Positions 1 to 4,927 of a stretch of DNA of 6,873 nt are shown piece by piece. The DNA lies in assembly GCA_019113455.1 (NCBI GenBank), contig DXHG01000101.1:1-6873 (forward strand). Reading direction: 5' to 3'. The position numbers and the translations under genes were made by a program. Source of the stretch: Candidatus Treponema faecavium (GTDB taxonomy: Bacteria; Spirochaetota; Spirochaetia; Treponematales; Treponemataceae). The notes under the pieces are model-generated. The model did no database searches. It was given only the letters and a program-made list of their open reading frames with translations, and was not told the origin of the DNA. Each line of letters starts with the position of its first letter. Position 1 is the stretch's first letter.

Positions 1-32
1 CCCCGCGGGGAAGCTGTAAAGAAAACAAGCCC
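1..32 (-). repeat. Intergenic repeat, left copy (cut by window edge)
   Basis: Read on the - strand, these 32 bases match 6756-6786 on the + strand at about 27 positions with one gap. Both copies share the core TTGTTTTCTTT, then a CAG, then a CCC(C/T)GCGGGG palindrome. The outer end is at base 1, so the element may continue outside the window. The rest of 1-84 shows no identifiable gene. Two forward frames are open across it, but nothing recognisable is encoded, and another frame has a stop at 17-19 that could end an unseen upstream gene. Confidence 0.5.
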
Positions 33-84
33 GCGTGCAGTGTGCCGCATAAACGTTATCATCCTGCGCCGGAGAAAAGCGTTA

Positions 85-113
85 TTGTACAAAACGCGCA
101 TACCTGCTATAAC
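85..113 (+). promoter_or_regulatory. Promoter of the S1-domain gene
   Basis: A -35 TTGTAC (85-90) is followed by a 17-base spacer and a -10 TATAAC (108-113) preceded by TG (extended -10). The predicted start is near base 120, leaving a leader of about 8-11 bases that contains AGAGG as Shine-Dalgarno. This places the upstream in-frame GTG at 116 outside the transcript and supports translation from 128 or 131. Confidence 0.6.
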
Positions 114-130
114 CGGTGAAGAGGTATATG

Positions 131-1231
131 ATGAAACTATTTGAAGCCGGTCAGGAGATTACGACAAAAATCGCGGGTATTTCCGGAGACTATATATTTC
201 TTGACCTGAACGCAAAAAGCGAAGGTATCTTGGACCGAAGCGAGTTTGCCAAAGAAGACGACAGCACGGCGGTGCAGGTTGGAGACACGGTGTCGGTGTT
301 CTTTTTAAAGGAAGAAAACGGAGAACTGTATTTTACGACAAAGATTGACAGTAAAAAAGCCGATGCCGCGCTTATTGAAAACGCGTGGAAAAGCGGTATT
401 CCGATTGACGGCCATGTAGAAAAAGAAATAAAAGGCGGCTTTGAGGTTAAAATCGGCGGCGCGCGCGCGTTCTGCCCGTACTCGCAGATGGGATACCGGC
501 AGAAAGAAGACTCATCGTTTTATATCGGAAAGACGCTGCCGTTTATTATCCGCGAGTATCGGGATAGCGGGCGCAGCCTGCTTGTGTCTAACCGCGCGTA
601 TATGGAAGCGGAAGAAAAAAAGAAGCGCGAGGCGATGCGTTCCGTGCTTGTGCCGGGAGCGTGCATGACGGCAACGGTGCAGGCGATTGAGCCGTTCGGC
701 GCGTTTGTTGATATCGGCGGAGTGCGGGCACTGCTGCCGGTTTCAGAGCTGTCGTTTTCCCGCGTTGAGAATCCCGCAGAACTCTTGTCTGTGGGTCAGG
801 AAATTCGCGTGAGCGTCTTAAAGGCTGACTGGGAGCACGACCGTATTTCGGTAAGCATGAAGGCGCTTGCCGATGATCCGTGGAGCCATGCCGCACAGAA
901 ATATACGGCCGGTTCGCAGTGGACTGGGCGCGTTGCCCGCGCTGCAGAATTCGGTTTATTCGTAGAGCTTGAGCCCGGCATAGACGGCCTGGTGCACGTA
1001 TCCGAACTGGAGCACGACGGGCGCAGCGGCCCGCTTCGCAAGCGGTATGCCGCAGGCGAGAAAATTGCTGTCGCGGTGAAGTCTGTCGACACGGAAAAAA
1101 AGCGCATTTCGCTTGCTGCCGCTTCTGCACGGGAAGAAAATACATACGCGGATTCCTATCTGGCACAGCAGAAACACGATGACGGAGAAACGTATAATCC
1201 GTTTGCCGCGCTGCTTGCGAAAAAGAAATAA
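131..1231 (+). CDS. S1-domain RNA-binding protein (ribosomal protein S1-like), four S1 repeats
   Basis: Predicted cytoplasmic single-stranded RNA-binding protein of 366 residues. Four S1/OB-fold repeats lie at about residues 8-72, 88-155, 175-245 and 262-331. The third and fourth are the most canonical (FGAFVDIGG...LLPVSEL and FGLFVELEPGIDGLVHVSEL). The second keeps the GGFEV..GGARAFCPYSQ pattern typical of ribosomal S1. A charged helical linker (MEAEEKKKREAMR) separates repeats 2 and 3, and the C-terminus is a short basic tail. E. coli S1 has six repeats; the four-repeat size resembles the S1 homologues of Firmicutes. ATG 131 is chosen because AAGAGG (119-124) lies six bases upstream; ATG 128 is also possible. 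It may be an accessory S1 paralogue that aids translation or RNA turnover. Whether it is the genome's main rpsA cannot be told here, so no symbol is given. Confidence 0.85.
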   Translation: MKLFEAGQEITTKIAGISGDYIFLDLNAKSEGILDRSEFAKEDDSTAVQVGDTVSVFFLKEENGELYFTTKIDSKKADAALIENAWKSGIPIDGHVEKEIKGGFEVKIGGARAFCPYSQMGYRQKEDSSFYIGKTLPFIIREYRDSGRSLLVSNRAYMEAEEKKKREAMRSVLVPGACMTATVQAIEPFGAFVDIGGVRALLPVSELSFSRVENPAELLSVGQEIRVSVLKADWEHDRISVSMKALADDPWSHAAQKYTAGSQWTGRVARAAEFGLFVELEPGIDGLVHVSELEHDGRSGPLRKRYAAGEKIAVAVKSVDTEKKRISLAAASAREENTYADSYLAQQKHDDGETYNPFAALLAKKK

Positions 1232-1272
1232 TGCGTGCTTTGAGCGCGCACCTTTCCCTTGCGCAGGGAAAG
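1232..1272 (+). other. Two tandem hairpins after the S1-domain gene
   Basis: Directly after the TAA, TGCGTGC (1232-1238) pairs with GCGCGCA (1244-1250) around a five-base loop with one G-T pair. A second hairpin then pairs CTTTCCCT (1252-1259) perfectly with AGGGAAAG (1265-1272). No T-run follows either, so they are not classical intrinsic terminators. They may protect the mRNA 3' end or act with Rho. The remainder of the gap to 1357 shows no further signal. Confidence 0.4.
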
Positions 1273-1375
1273 CCCCAGAAAAAACGCAGAAACAGCACCT
1301 CGTGTGAGACCCGCGGATCTGGCGCGGTGTACGCAGCAGAGATGCTTTTGTCCTGATATTAGATAGAATTGATTA

Positions 1376-1404
1376 TTGTCTAATTCAGTTTTATCTGATA
1401 TACT
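1376..1404 (+). promoter_or_regulatory. Promoter of the small exported-protein gene
   Basis: A -35 TTGTCT (1376-1381), a 17-base spacer and a -10 TATACT (1399-1404) with TG at 1396-1397 form an extended -10 promoter. The predicted start is near 1411, giving a 17-base leader that carries AAGGAG (1417-1422). The -10 and start site lie inside the dyad at 1391-1418. Confidence 0.65.
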
Positions 1405-1418
1405 GTATGCACAGATAA
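1391..1418. promoter_or_regulatory. Operator-like dyad over the promoter
   Basis: TTATCTG (1391-1397) and CAGATAA (1412-1418) are perfect inverted arms separated by 14 bases. Inside them ATAC-T-GTAT (1400-1408) is a nearly concentric smaller palindrome. The dyad covers the -10 and the predicted start, and its right arm overlaps the Shine-Dalgarno. Since the transcript would begin at about 1411, the left arm is not transcribed, so this is a DNA-level signal rather than an RNA hairpin. Size and placement suit a dimeric repressor. The TetR-family protein encoded at 1865-2458 is a candidate, by inference only. Confidence 0.45.
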
Positions 1419-1427
1419 GGAGTGTTT

Positions 1428-1796
1428 ATGAAAAAGTATATATGTCTTTGTCTTTTGGCTATAGGCACCGTGTTTTCGCTTTTTGCCCAGAGTCAGGAAT
1501 CCGTTGACTGGAGCAAGGTGGATACTACCGCAGTTGAAGTAACTACCGAAAAAGACGGCAATATGACGATGTCTATAGAGTATATACCGACAACTGCCGA
1601 AGCACGGTTTACGTATTCATGCCCGAGCGAGGATTTTGAGCAGGATCTGGCGATGCTTGCGATACGCGAACGTGTCGGAGATTTTACCCGTGAAAAAGGA
1701 TACTATTCATATACGTATACGCGTCCTGACGAAACGAGCTACGACTACGCCAATGAGGTGACGCTGTACAAGTGCTATGTGCAGCTGACAAAGTAG
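1428..1796 (+). CDS. Small exported protein of unknown function
   Basis: I do not recognise a family. The 122-residue product starts with a clear Sec signal peptide: MKK, a hydrophobic stretch ICLCLLAIGTVFSLF, and a likely signal peptidase I cut after Ala20 (SLFA|QSQ). The mature part is about 102 residues, acidic and probably beta-rich. It has two cysteines (Cys65 in YSCPSED, Cys116 in LYKCYV) that could form a disulfide in the periplasm, and a tyrosine-rich stretch at about residues 92-117. ATG 1428 is chosen over an in-frame GTG at 1422 because AAGGAG (1417-1422) lies five bases upstream. The gene is monocistronic, bounded by its own promoter and a strong terminator. It looks somewhat more AT-rich than its neighbours. 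The dyad over its promoter suggests it is tightly regulated. Confidence 0.75.
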   Translation: MKKYICLCLLAIGTVFSLFAQSQESVDWSKVDTTAVEVTTEKDGNMTMSIEYIPTTAEARFTYSCPSEDFEQDLAMLAIRERVGDFTREKGYYSYTYTRPDETSYDYANEVTLYKCYVQLTK

Positions 1797-1813
1797 CCGT
1801 TTGCGTGCAAAAT

Positions 1814-1850
1814 AAAAAGCTCTCCGCTGATGCGCGGAGAGCTTTTTATT
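1814..1850. terminator. Bidirectional intrinsic terminator
   Basis: A perfect 14-bp stem pairs 1814-1827 with 1834-1847 (core AGCTCTCCGC / GCGGAGAGCT) around a six-base loop. It is flanked by A-runs on the left and T-runs on the right, so it reads as a terminator on both strands. It ends the exported-protein gene on + and the tetR unit on -, whose stop codon lies 15 bases away. Confidence 0.9.
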
Positions 1851-1864
1851 TTTATGCGGCGGCG

Positions 1865-2458
1865 CTAGGCAACGATGCCGTTGATTGCAATGTTAATCGC
1901 ACCGCTCATTTCTTCTATAGACTGCTGATCAAGGATAGCCAGTCTGAATATCGCAGACTCAATAAGACTGTAAAGCATTTCGTTTATGTCGTGCACGCTT
2001 ACCTGCTTGAACTCTCCGTTTTTTATGCCTTCTATGATGAGCATTGACAGGAGGTGGCGCAGGCGCACAATGCGGCGGCGCACGCGTTCGCCGGGGTCTT
2101 TCCCCGTTTTTTGCAGCTGCAGCAGATACATGAGTATCACGTTAAAAAGCCGCTTGTTTTTTGTGCAGCGCTCAAGTATCGCGCTGATAATGGCGCGCAG
2201 GCGGTCTGTTGCGCTCAGCTTTCTGTCGCGGATAATGAGCAGCAGATCTGCTTCTATCGTAGAGGTGAGCTGCTTAATGCTCCACAGGAATATTTCTTTT
2301 TTATTCTTGAAATAGATATAGAGCGTCGTGCGCGTAATGCCGCATCGGTCGGCTATTTTTTGAAATGTCGCATCTTCGTATCCTTCGTCCATAAAGACGT
2401 CAAGCGCTTTATCAAGGATTTCGTGCTTGCGTTTTTCATGTTCAACGACTATGGCCAT
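1865..2458 (-). CDS. TetR/AcrR-family transcriptional regulator
   Basis: Predicted 197-residue dimeric DNA-binding regulator. The N-terminal TetR helix-turn-helix is clear at about residues 10-57: ILDKALDVFMDEGYEDAT, then FQKIADRCGITRTTLYIYF with the usual Tyr-x-Tyr-Phe and the following KNKKEIF. The rest is the variable all-helical ligand and dimerisation domain, which gives no ligand clue. The frame stays open upstream to 2563, but ATG 2458 is preferred: AAGGAG (2470-2475) precedes it with an 11-base gap, and the canonical domain starts directly after. The start overlaps the methyltransferase stop by 17 bases, which points to co-transcription and translational coupling. No transporter or efflux gene, the usual TetR target, is adjacent. 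Possible targets are itself and the exported-protein gene it converges on. Confidence 0.88.
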   Translation of the reverse strand: MAIVVEHEKRKHEILDKALDVFMDEGYEDATFQKIADRCGITRTTLYIYFKNKKEIFLWSIKQLTSTIEADLLLIIRDRKLSATDRLRAIISAILERCTKNKRLFNVILMYLLQLQKTGKDPGERVRRRIVRLRHLLSMLIIEGIKNGEFKQVSVHDINEMLYSLIESAIFRLAILDQQSIEEMSGAINIAINGIVA

Positions 2459-3641
2459 TGGGTATGTTTCTCCTTTTATATAGATAAAAACAGGTGTCAA
2501 GATTTCCGCTTTTAAGCTTGCGCGCCGACTGCGCCTGTACGCCGAACGCCGTTTCAAACTCACTGTGCGCAGTGATAAAGCCCATGTCCCAGCCGGGAAA
2601 ATTGCGGTACAGGCAGTGCATGCGCTGATAGAGCTCCCGCGCCTGCTCTGCGTCTCCGAGCCGCTCTCCGTAGGGAGGATTGCCGAGAATCATGCCCGTA
2701 TCGTACGGCGCGGAAAGTTCGGTGAAATCAGCCTGTGCAAAGTCCGGCCTGACAACGCGCGCGCTGCTGTCTATGAGATTGAGCGCGCGCCCCGCGGTAA
2801 CGCACGCGCGTTCCGCGTTTGCGCGGGAACGTGCCACCGCTTCGCTGTCAATATCTGTGCCGGTGATGCGCGCCTGACAGTCAGGCTGTATTTTTTCGGC
2901 TTCTTTGCAGCGCAGTTCATGGGCGCGCTCCGCGTTAAAAAACGCAAGGTTTTCAAGCGCAAAACTTCTGCCGAATCCGGGTGCGGCATTATAGGCATAG
3001 AGCGCCGCCTCGCACGCGATAGTGCCCGAACCGCAGAACGGATCGTGCAGCGGCGTCTTCCTTCTCCAGCACATAAGCTGCAGCAGCGCCGCCGCAAGCG
3101 TTTCGCGGATAGGTGCCGGACCGCCGTCGGTACGGTAGCCTCTGCGGTAGAGCGGCGCGCCGGAGAGGTCAAGAAGTATTTCTGCCGTATCGTGTTCCAC
3201 GTATACGCGGATGTCAAACGCGCTGCCGGTTTCAGGCAGTGAAGACATGCGCCACGCGTGTCCGAGCTTCTGATACACTGCCTTATGAACGACTGCCTGT
3301 ATGCTGTGCTCCGAGGCAAGGCGGCTGCGGTGCGTGCGCACCTTATCGACGATAATGCGCGCGTCTTTATGGAACAGATCCTGCCAGTCAATGGCGTACA
3401 CGCCGTCAAAGAGCGCGTCAAAGTCAGGTGCTTCAAATGAGGCAAGCCGCAGGTACACGCGGTCGGCGGTGCGCAGGCACAGGTTTGCGCGGTACAGCGC
3501 GTCATCGTCTCCGGAGAAATAGACTCGTCCGGGCGTGCCTGCGCCGCGTCCATGCGCGCACAGCGTGTAGCCAAGCTGCTTTATTTCGTTTCCGAGCACT
3601 TTTTCAGCGCCGATAGCGCAGAGCGCCGTTAGTGTATTCAT
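2442..3641 (-). CDS. THUMP-domain class I SAM-dependent RNA methyltransferase (RlmL/YpsC type)
   Basis: Predicted cytoplasmic rRNA guanine-N2 methyltransferase of 399 residues, equivalent to the N-terminal RlmL half of E. coli RlmKL or to Bacillus YpsC. E. coli RlmL makes m2G2445 in 23S rRNA; the same target here is inferred. A ferredoxin-like/THUMP region occupies about residues 1-155. The family hallmark LYRRGYR...APIRETLAAALL lies at about 164-186. The SAM-binding motif DPFCGSGT is at 200-207, an acidic motif GTDID at 261-265, and the catalytic NPPYGERL at 321-328. Length and order match the family and no fusion to an RlmK half is seen. ATG 3641 gives the typical start MNTLTALCAIGAEKV. An in-frame ATG at 3653 lies inside the predicted -10 and is less likely. 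Its 3' end overlaps tetR. Confidence 0.88.
   Translation of the reverse strand: MNTLTALCAIGAEKVLGNEIKQLGYTLCAHGRGAGTPGRVYFSGDDDALYRANLCLRTADRVYLRLASFEAPDFDALFDGVYAIDWQDLFHKDARIIVDKVRTHRSRLASEHSIQAVVHKAVYQKLGHAWRMSSLPETGSAFDIRVYVEHDTAEILLDLSGAPLYRRGYRTDGGPAPIRETLAAALLQLMCWRRKTPLHDPFCGSGTIACEAALYAYNAAPGFGRSFALENLAFFNAERAHELRCKEAEKIQPDCQARITGTDIDSEAVARSRANAERACVTAGRALNLIDSSARVVRPDFAQADFTELSAPYDTGMILGNPPYGERLGDAEQARELYQRMHCLYRNFPGWDMGFITAHSEFETAFGVQAQSARKLKSGNLDTCFYLYKRRNIPNGHSR
2470..2500 (-). promoter_or_regulatory. Shine-Dalgarno, AT-rich dyad and possible internal promoter of tetR
   Basis: Within the 3' end of the methyltransferase gene lie three signals on the - strand. A perfect -35 hexamer TTGACA occupies 2495-2500. 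A perfect inverted repeat TTTTAT-N4-ATAAAA occupies 2474-2489. AAGGAG occupies 2470-2475. No good -10 sits at 16-18 bases; TATAAA is only 14 away. The internal promoter is therefore weakly supported. The dyad shares TTATCT and ATATA with the operator-like site at 1391-1418 and could be an autoregulatory site. Confidence 0.3.
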
Positions 3642-3648
3642 AGCGCAT

Positions 3649-3677
3649 ACCATAACATTTTTTCAAAAATCGTTCAA
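3649..3677 (-). promoter_or_regulatory. Promoter of the methyltransferase-tetR unit
   Basis: On the - strand, TTGAAC (3672-3677), a 17-base spacer and TATGGT (3649-3654) form a moderate promoter. The predicted start is about 3642, one base before ATG 3641, and no Shine-Dalgarno is visible. The spacer contains the palindrome ATTTTT-GA-AAAAAT (3657-3670), an A-tract likely to bend DNA. No terminator for apbE is evident between 3655 and 3708, so read-through from apbE is also possible. Confidence 0.45.
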
Positions 3678-3708
3678 TTGTCAGTGTAAGTGCGGTTCCT
3701 GCGCGGCA

Positions 3709-4800
3709 TCAGCGCGCGTGCGCCTGGTTCTGCGGCGGCTCACGCGCAAACTCAGGCGACACATGGTCAAGCAGGTCAAGAAACGGCTGATTCATGTATA
3801 TGCGCCGGTCATCGGTGATAATGGCGGCTCCCGTATCGGGAAATGCGGAGCTGAGGAGCTCAAACCCCTTTTGCGCGCCGAGTATAAAAACGGCTGTGGA
3901 AAGCGCGTCCGCATTCAGTGAGGAGTCCGCAGCAATAGTTACAGACACAGTACCGTTCTGTGCCGGATAGCCGGTATGCGGGTCGATGAGGTGGTGGTAA
4001 CGCACGCCGTCTTCGATAAAATAGCGCTCGTACACGCCCGAAGTAACGATTGTCTTATTCACGGCGCTGAGCGCGGCGGCGGGAGTGGCGCTCGTATCGA
4101 ACGGGTTTTTAATGCCGATTTTCCACGGCGCGCCGCCGGCTTTTTTACCGTATGCGTAGATGTTGCCGCCAAGATCGATGAGCGCAGAGGGAACCTGCGC
4201 CTGTTTGAGGATACGCACAATCTCGTCTGCGGCGTATCCCTTCGCTATGCCGCCGAGATCAAGGCTCATGCCTTTTTGCGTCAGAAACACCGTGCCCGCC
4301 GCTCTGTCAACGATAACGTTCTGATAATTTACGAGCTGTGCTGCTGCGGCTGTTTCGTGCGGCGCAGGCACGCGGGGATGCTCGCTTCCGATATTCCACA
4401 GGCGGACGAGCGGCCCTATCGAAGGGTCAAACGCGCCGCCGGTAAGCCTGGCAAAAGAAAGCGCTGCCTCGATGACGGCGAGGAGGTCGCCGTTTACGCG
4501 CACCGGCGCCGTGCCCGCAGCCGCATTGACCGCGCTTAAAAGCGATGCCGGGTCGTGCGCGTTGAACGCGGCGTCTATCTCCGTCAGGCGCTGCGCGATA
4601 GTATCGTAGAGCTCCTGCGTGCCCGCTTCAAAGAGATTTATCGTGCAGACGGTATTCATGACAAGCGTTGTCTGCGGCGGCAGCACCTGCCGTGCGCAGG
4701 AACCGAACAGCAGCGCCGCCGCGCACAGCACGCACGGAATGACAGCCTGCCGCCGGACACGGAAACGCCTGCCGTCGGACGCGGTATATGTGAACGTCAT
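3709..4800 (-). CDS. apbE: ApbE/Ftp-family FAD:protein FMN transferase, lipoprotein
   Basis: Exported flavin-processing enzyme of 363 residues. ApbE proteins cleave FAD with Mg2+ and attach FMN through a phosphoester to Thr/Ser of redox proteins such as Rnf and Nqr subunits. The Treponema pallidum homologue Ftp (Tp0796) is known as a periplasmic FAD pyrophosphatase and FMN transferase. Visible here are a basic n-region (RRFRVRRQ), a hydrophobic stretch and a lipobox-like LLFGSC with Cys35, so the protein is probably an inner-membrane lipoprotein facing the periplasm. Family motifs follow in order: GGAFDPSIGPLVRLW (121-135), DLGGIAKGYAAD (181-192), LIDLGGNIYAYG (207-218), HHLIDPHTGYP (269-279) and NADALST (296-302). 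Asp298 and Thr302 are the likely metal ligands. The usual MGT near the N-terminus reads MNT (48-50). No Rnf or Nqr gene is in the window. ATG 4800 lacks a Shine-Dalgarno. Confidence 0.92.
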   Translation of the reverse strand: MTFTYTASDGRRFRVRRQAVIPCVLCAAALLFGSCARQVLPPQTTLVMNTVCTINLFEAGTQELYDTIAQRLTEIDAAFNAHDPASLLSAVNAAAGTAPVRVNGDLLAVIEAALSFARLTGGAFDPSIGPLVRLWNIGSEHPRVPAPHETAAAAQLVNYQNVIVDRAAGTVFLTQKGMSLDLGGIAKGYAADEIVRILKQAQVPSALIDLGGNIYAYGKKAGGAPWKIGIKNPFDTSATPAAALSAVNKTIVTSGVYERYFIEDGVRYHHLIDPHTGYPAQNGTVSVTIAADSSLNADALSTAVFILGAQKGFELLSSAFPDTGAAIITDDRRIYMNQPFLDLLDHVSPEFAREPPQNQAHAR

Positions 4801-4806
4801 GCGGAT

Positions 4807-4835
4807 ACTATACTTGTTTTAAGATATGATTGCAA
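4807..4835 (-). promoter_or_regulatory. apbE promoter
   Basis: On the - strand, TTGCAA (4830-4835), a 17-base spacer and TATAGT (4807-4812) form a near-consensus promoter. Counting seven bases past the -10 puts the transcription start exactly on the A of ATG 4800, so the mRNA would be leaderless. It begins just past the aspS terminator, making apbE its own transcription unit. Confidence 0.6.
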
Positions 4836-4846
4836 ATGCGCGGCGC

Positions 4847-4909
4847 AAAAAAAACGCGCGCCGCCGCCCGCGTGCATAAACGTCTGATGCATGGCGGACG
4901 GCAGCGCGT
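4847..4909 (-). terminator. Intrinsic terminator of aspS
   Basis: Eighteen bases past the aspS stop, a long GC-rich imperfect hairpin forms on the - strand. The left arm 4909-4887 (beginning ACGCGC, GCCG, ending TGCAT) pairs with 4877-4854 (ATGCA ... GCGCGCGT) around a nine-base loop, with a few bulges. It is followed at once by eight T residues (4854-4847). The orientation serves aspS only. Confidence 0.75.
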
Positions 4910-4927
4910 GGTTACACAGCGGCGCTG

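Noticed and set aside
1..119. 3' end of an upstream + strand gene
   Set aside because: Two frames are open to the left edge (stops near 119 and 142) and a third stops at 17-19, but none gives recognisable protein, so no call is made.
1232..1272. Hairpins after the S1-domain gene as a Rho-independent terminator
   Set aside because: The stems are good but neither is followed by a T-run on either strand, so they are kept only as unexplained hairpins.
588..1298. 236-codon open frame on the - strand across the S1-domain gene
   Set aside because: Antisense to four clear S1 repeats; the product is Arg/Pro-rich and low in complexity, as expected for a shadow frame.
2459..2563. In-frame upstream extension of the TetR protein by 35 residues
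   Set aside because: The extension is the methyltransferase 3' end in another frame and contains the tetR Shine-Dalgarno; the TetR domain starts just after ATG 2458.
2565..3242. 225-codon open frame on the + strand within the methyltransferase gene
   Set aside because: Antisense to conserved SAM-binding and catalytic motifs, with no domain or credible ribosome-binding site.
3976..4539. 187-codon open frame on the + strand within apbE
   Set aside because: Antisense to conserved ApbE motifs; Arg/Val/Ala-rich shadow translation.
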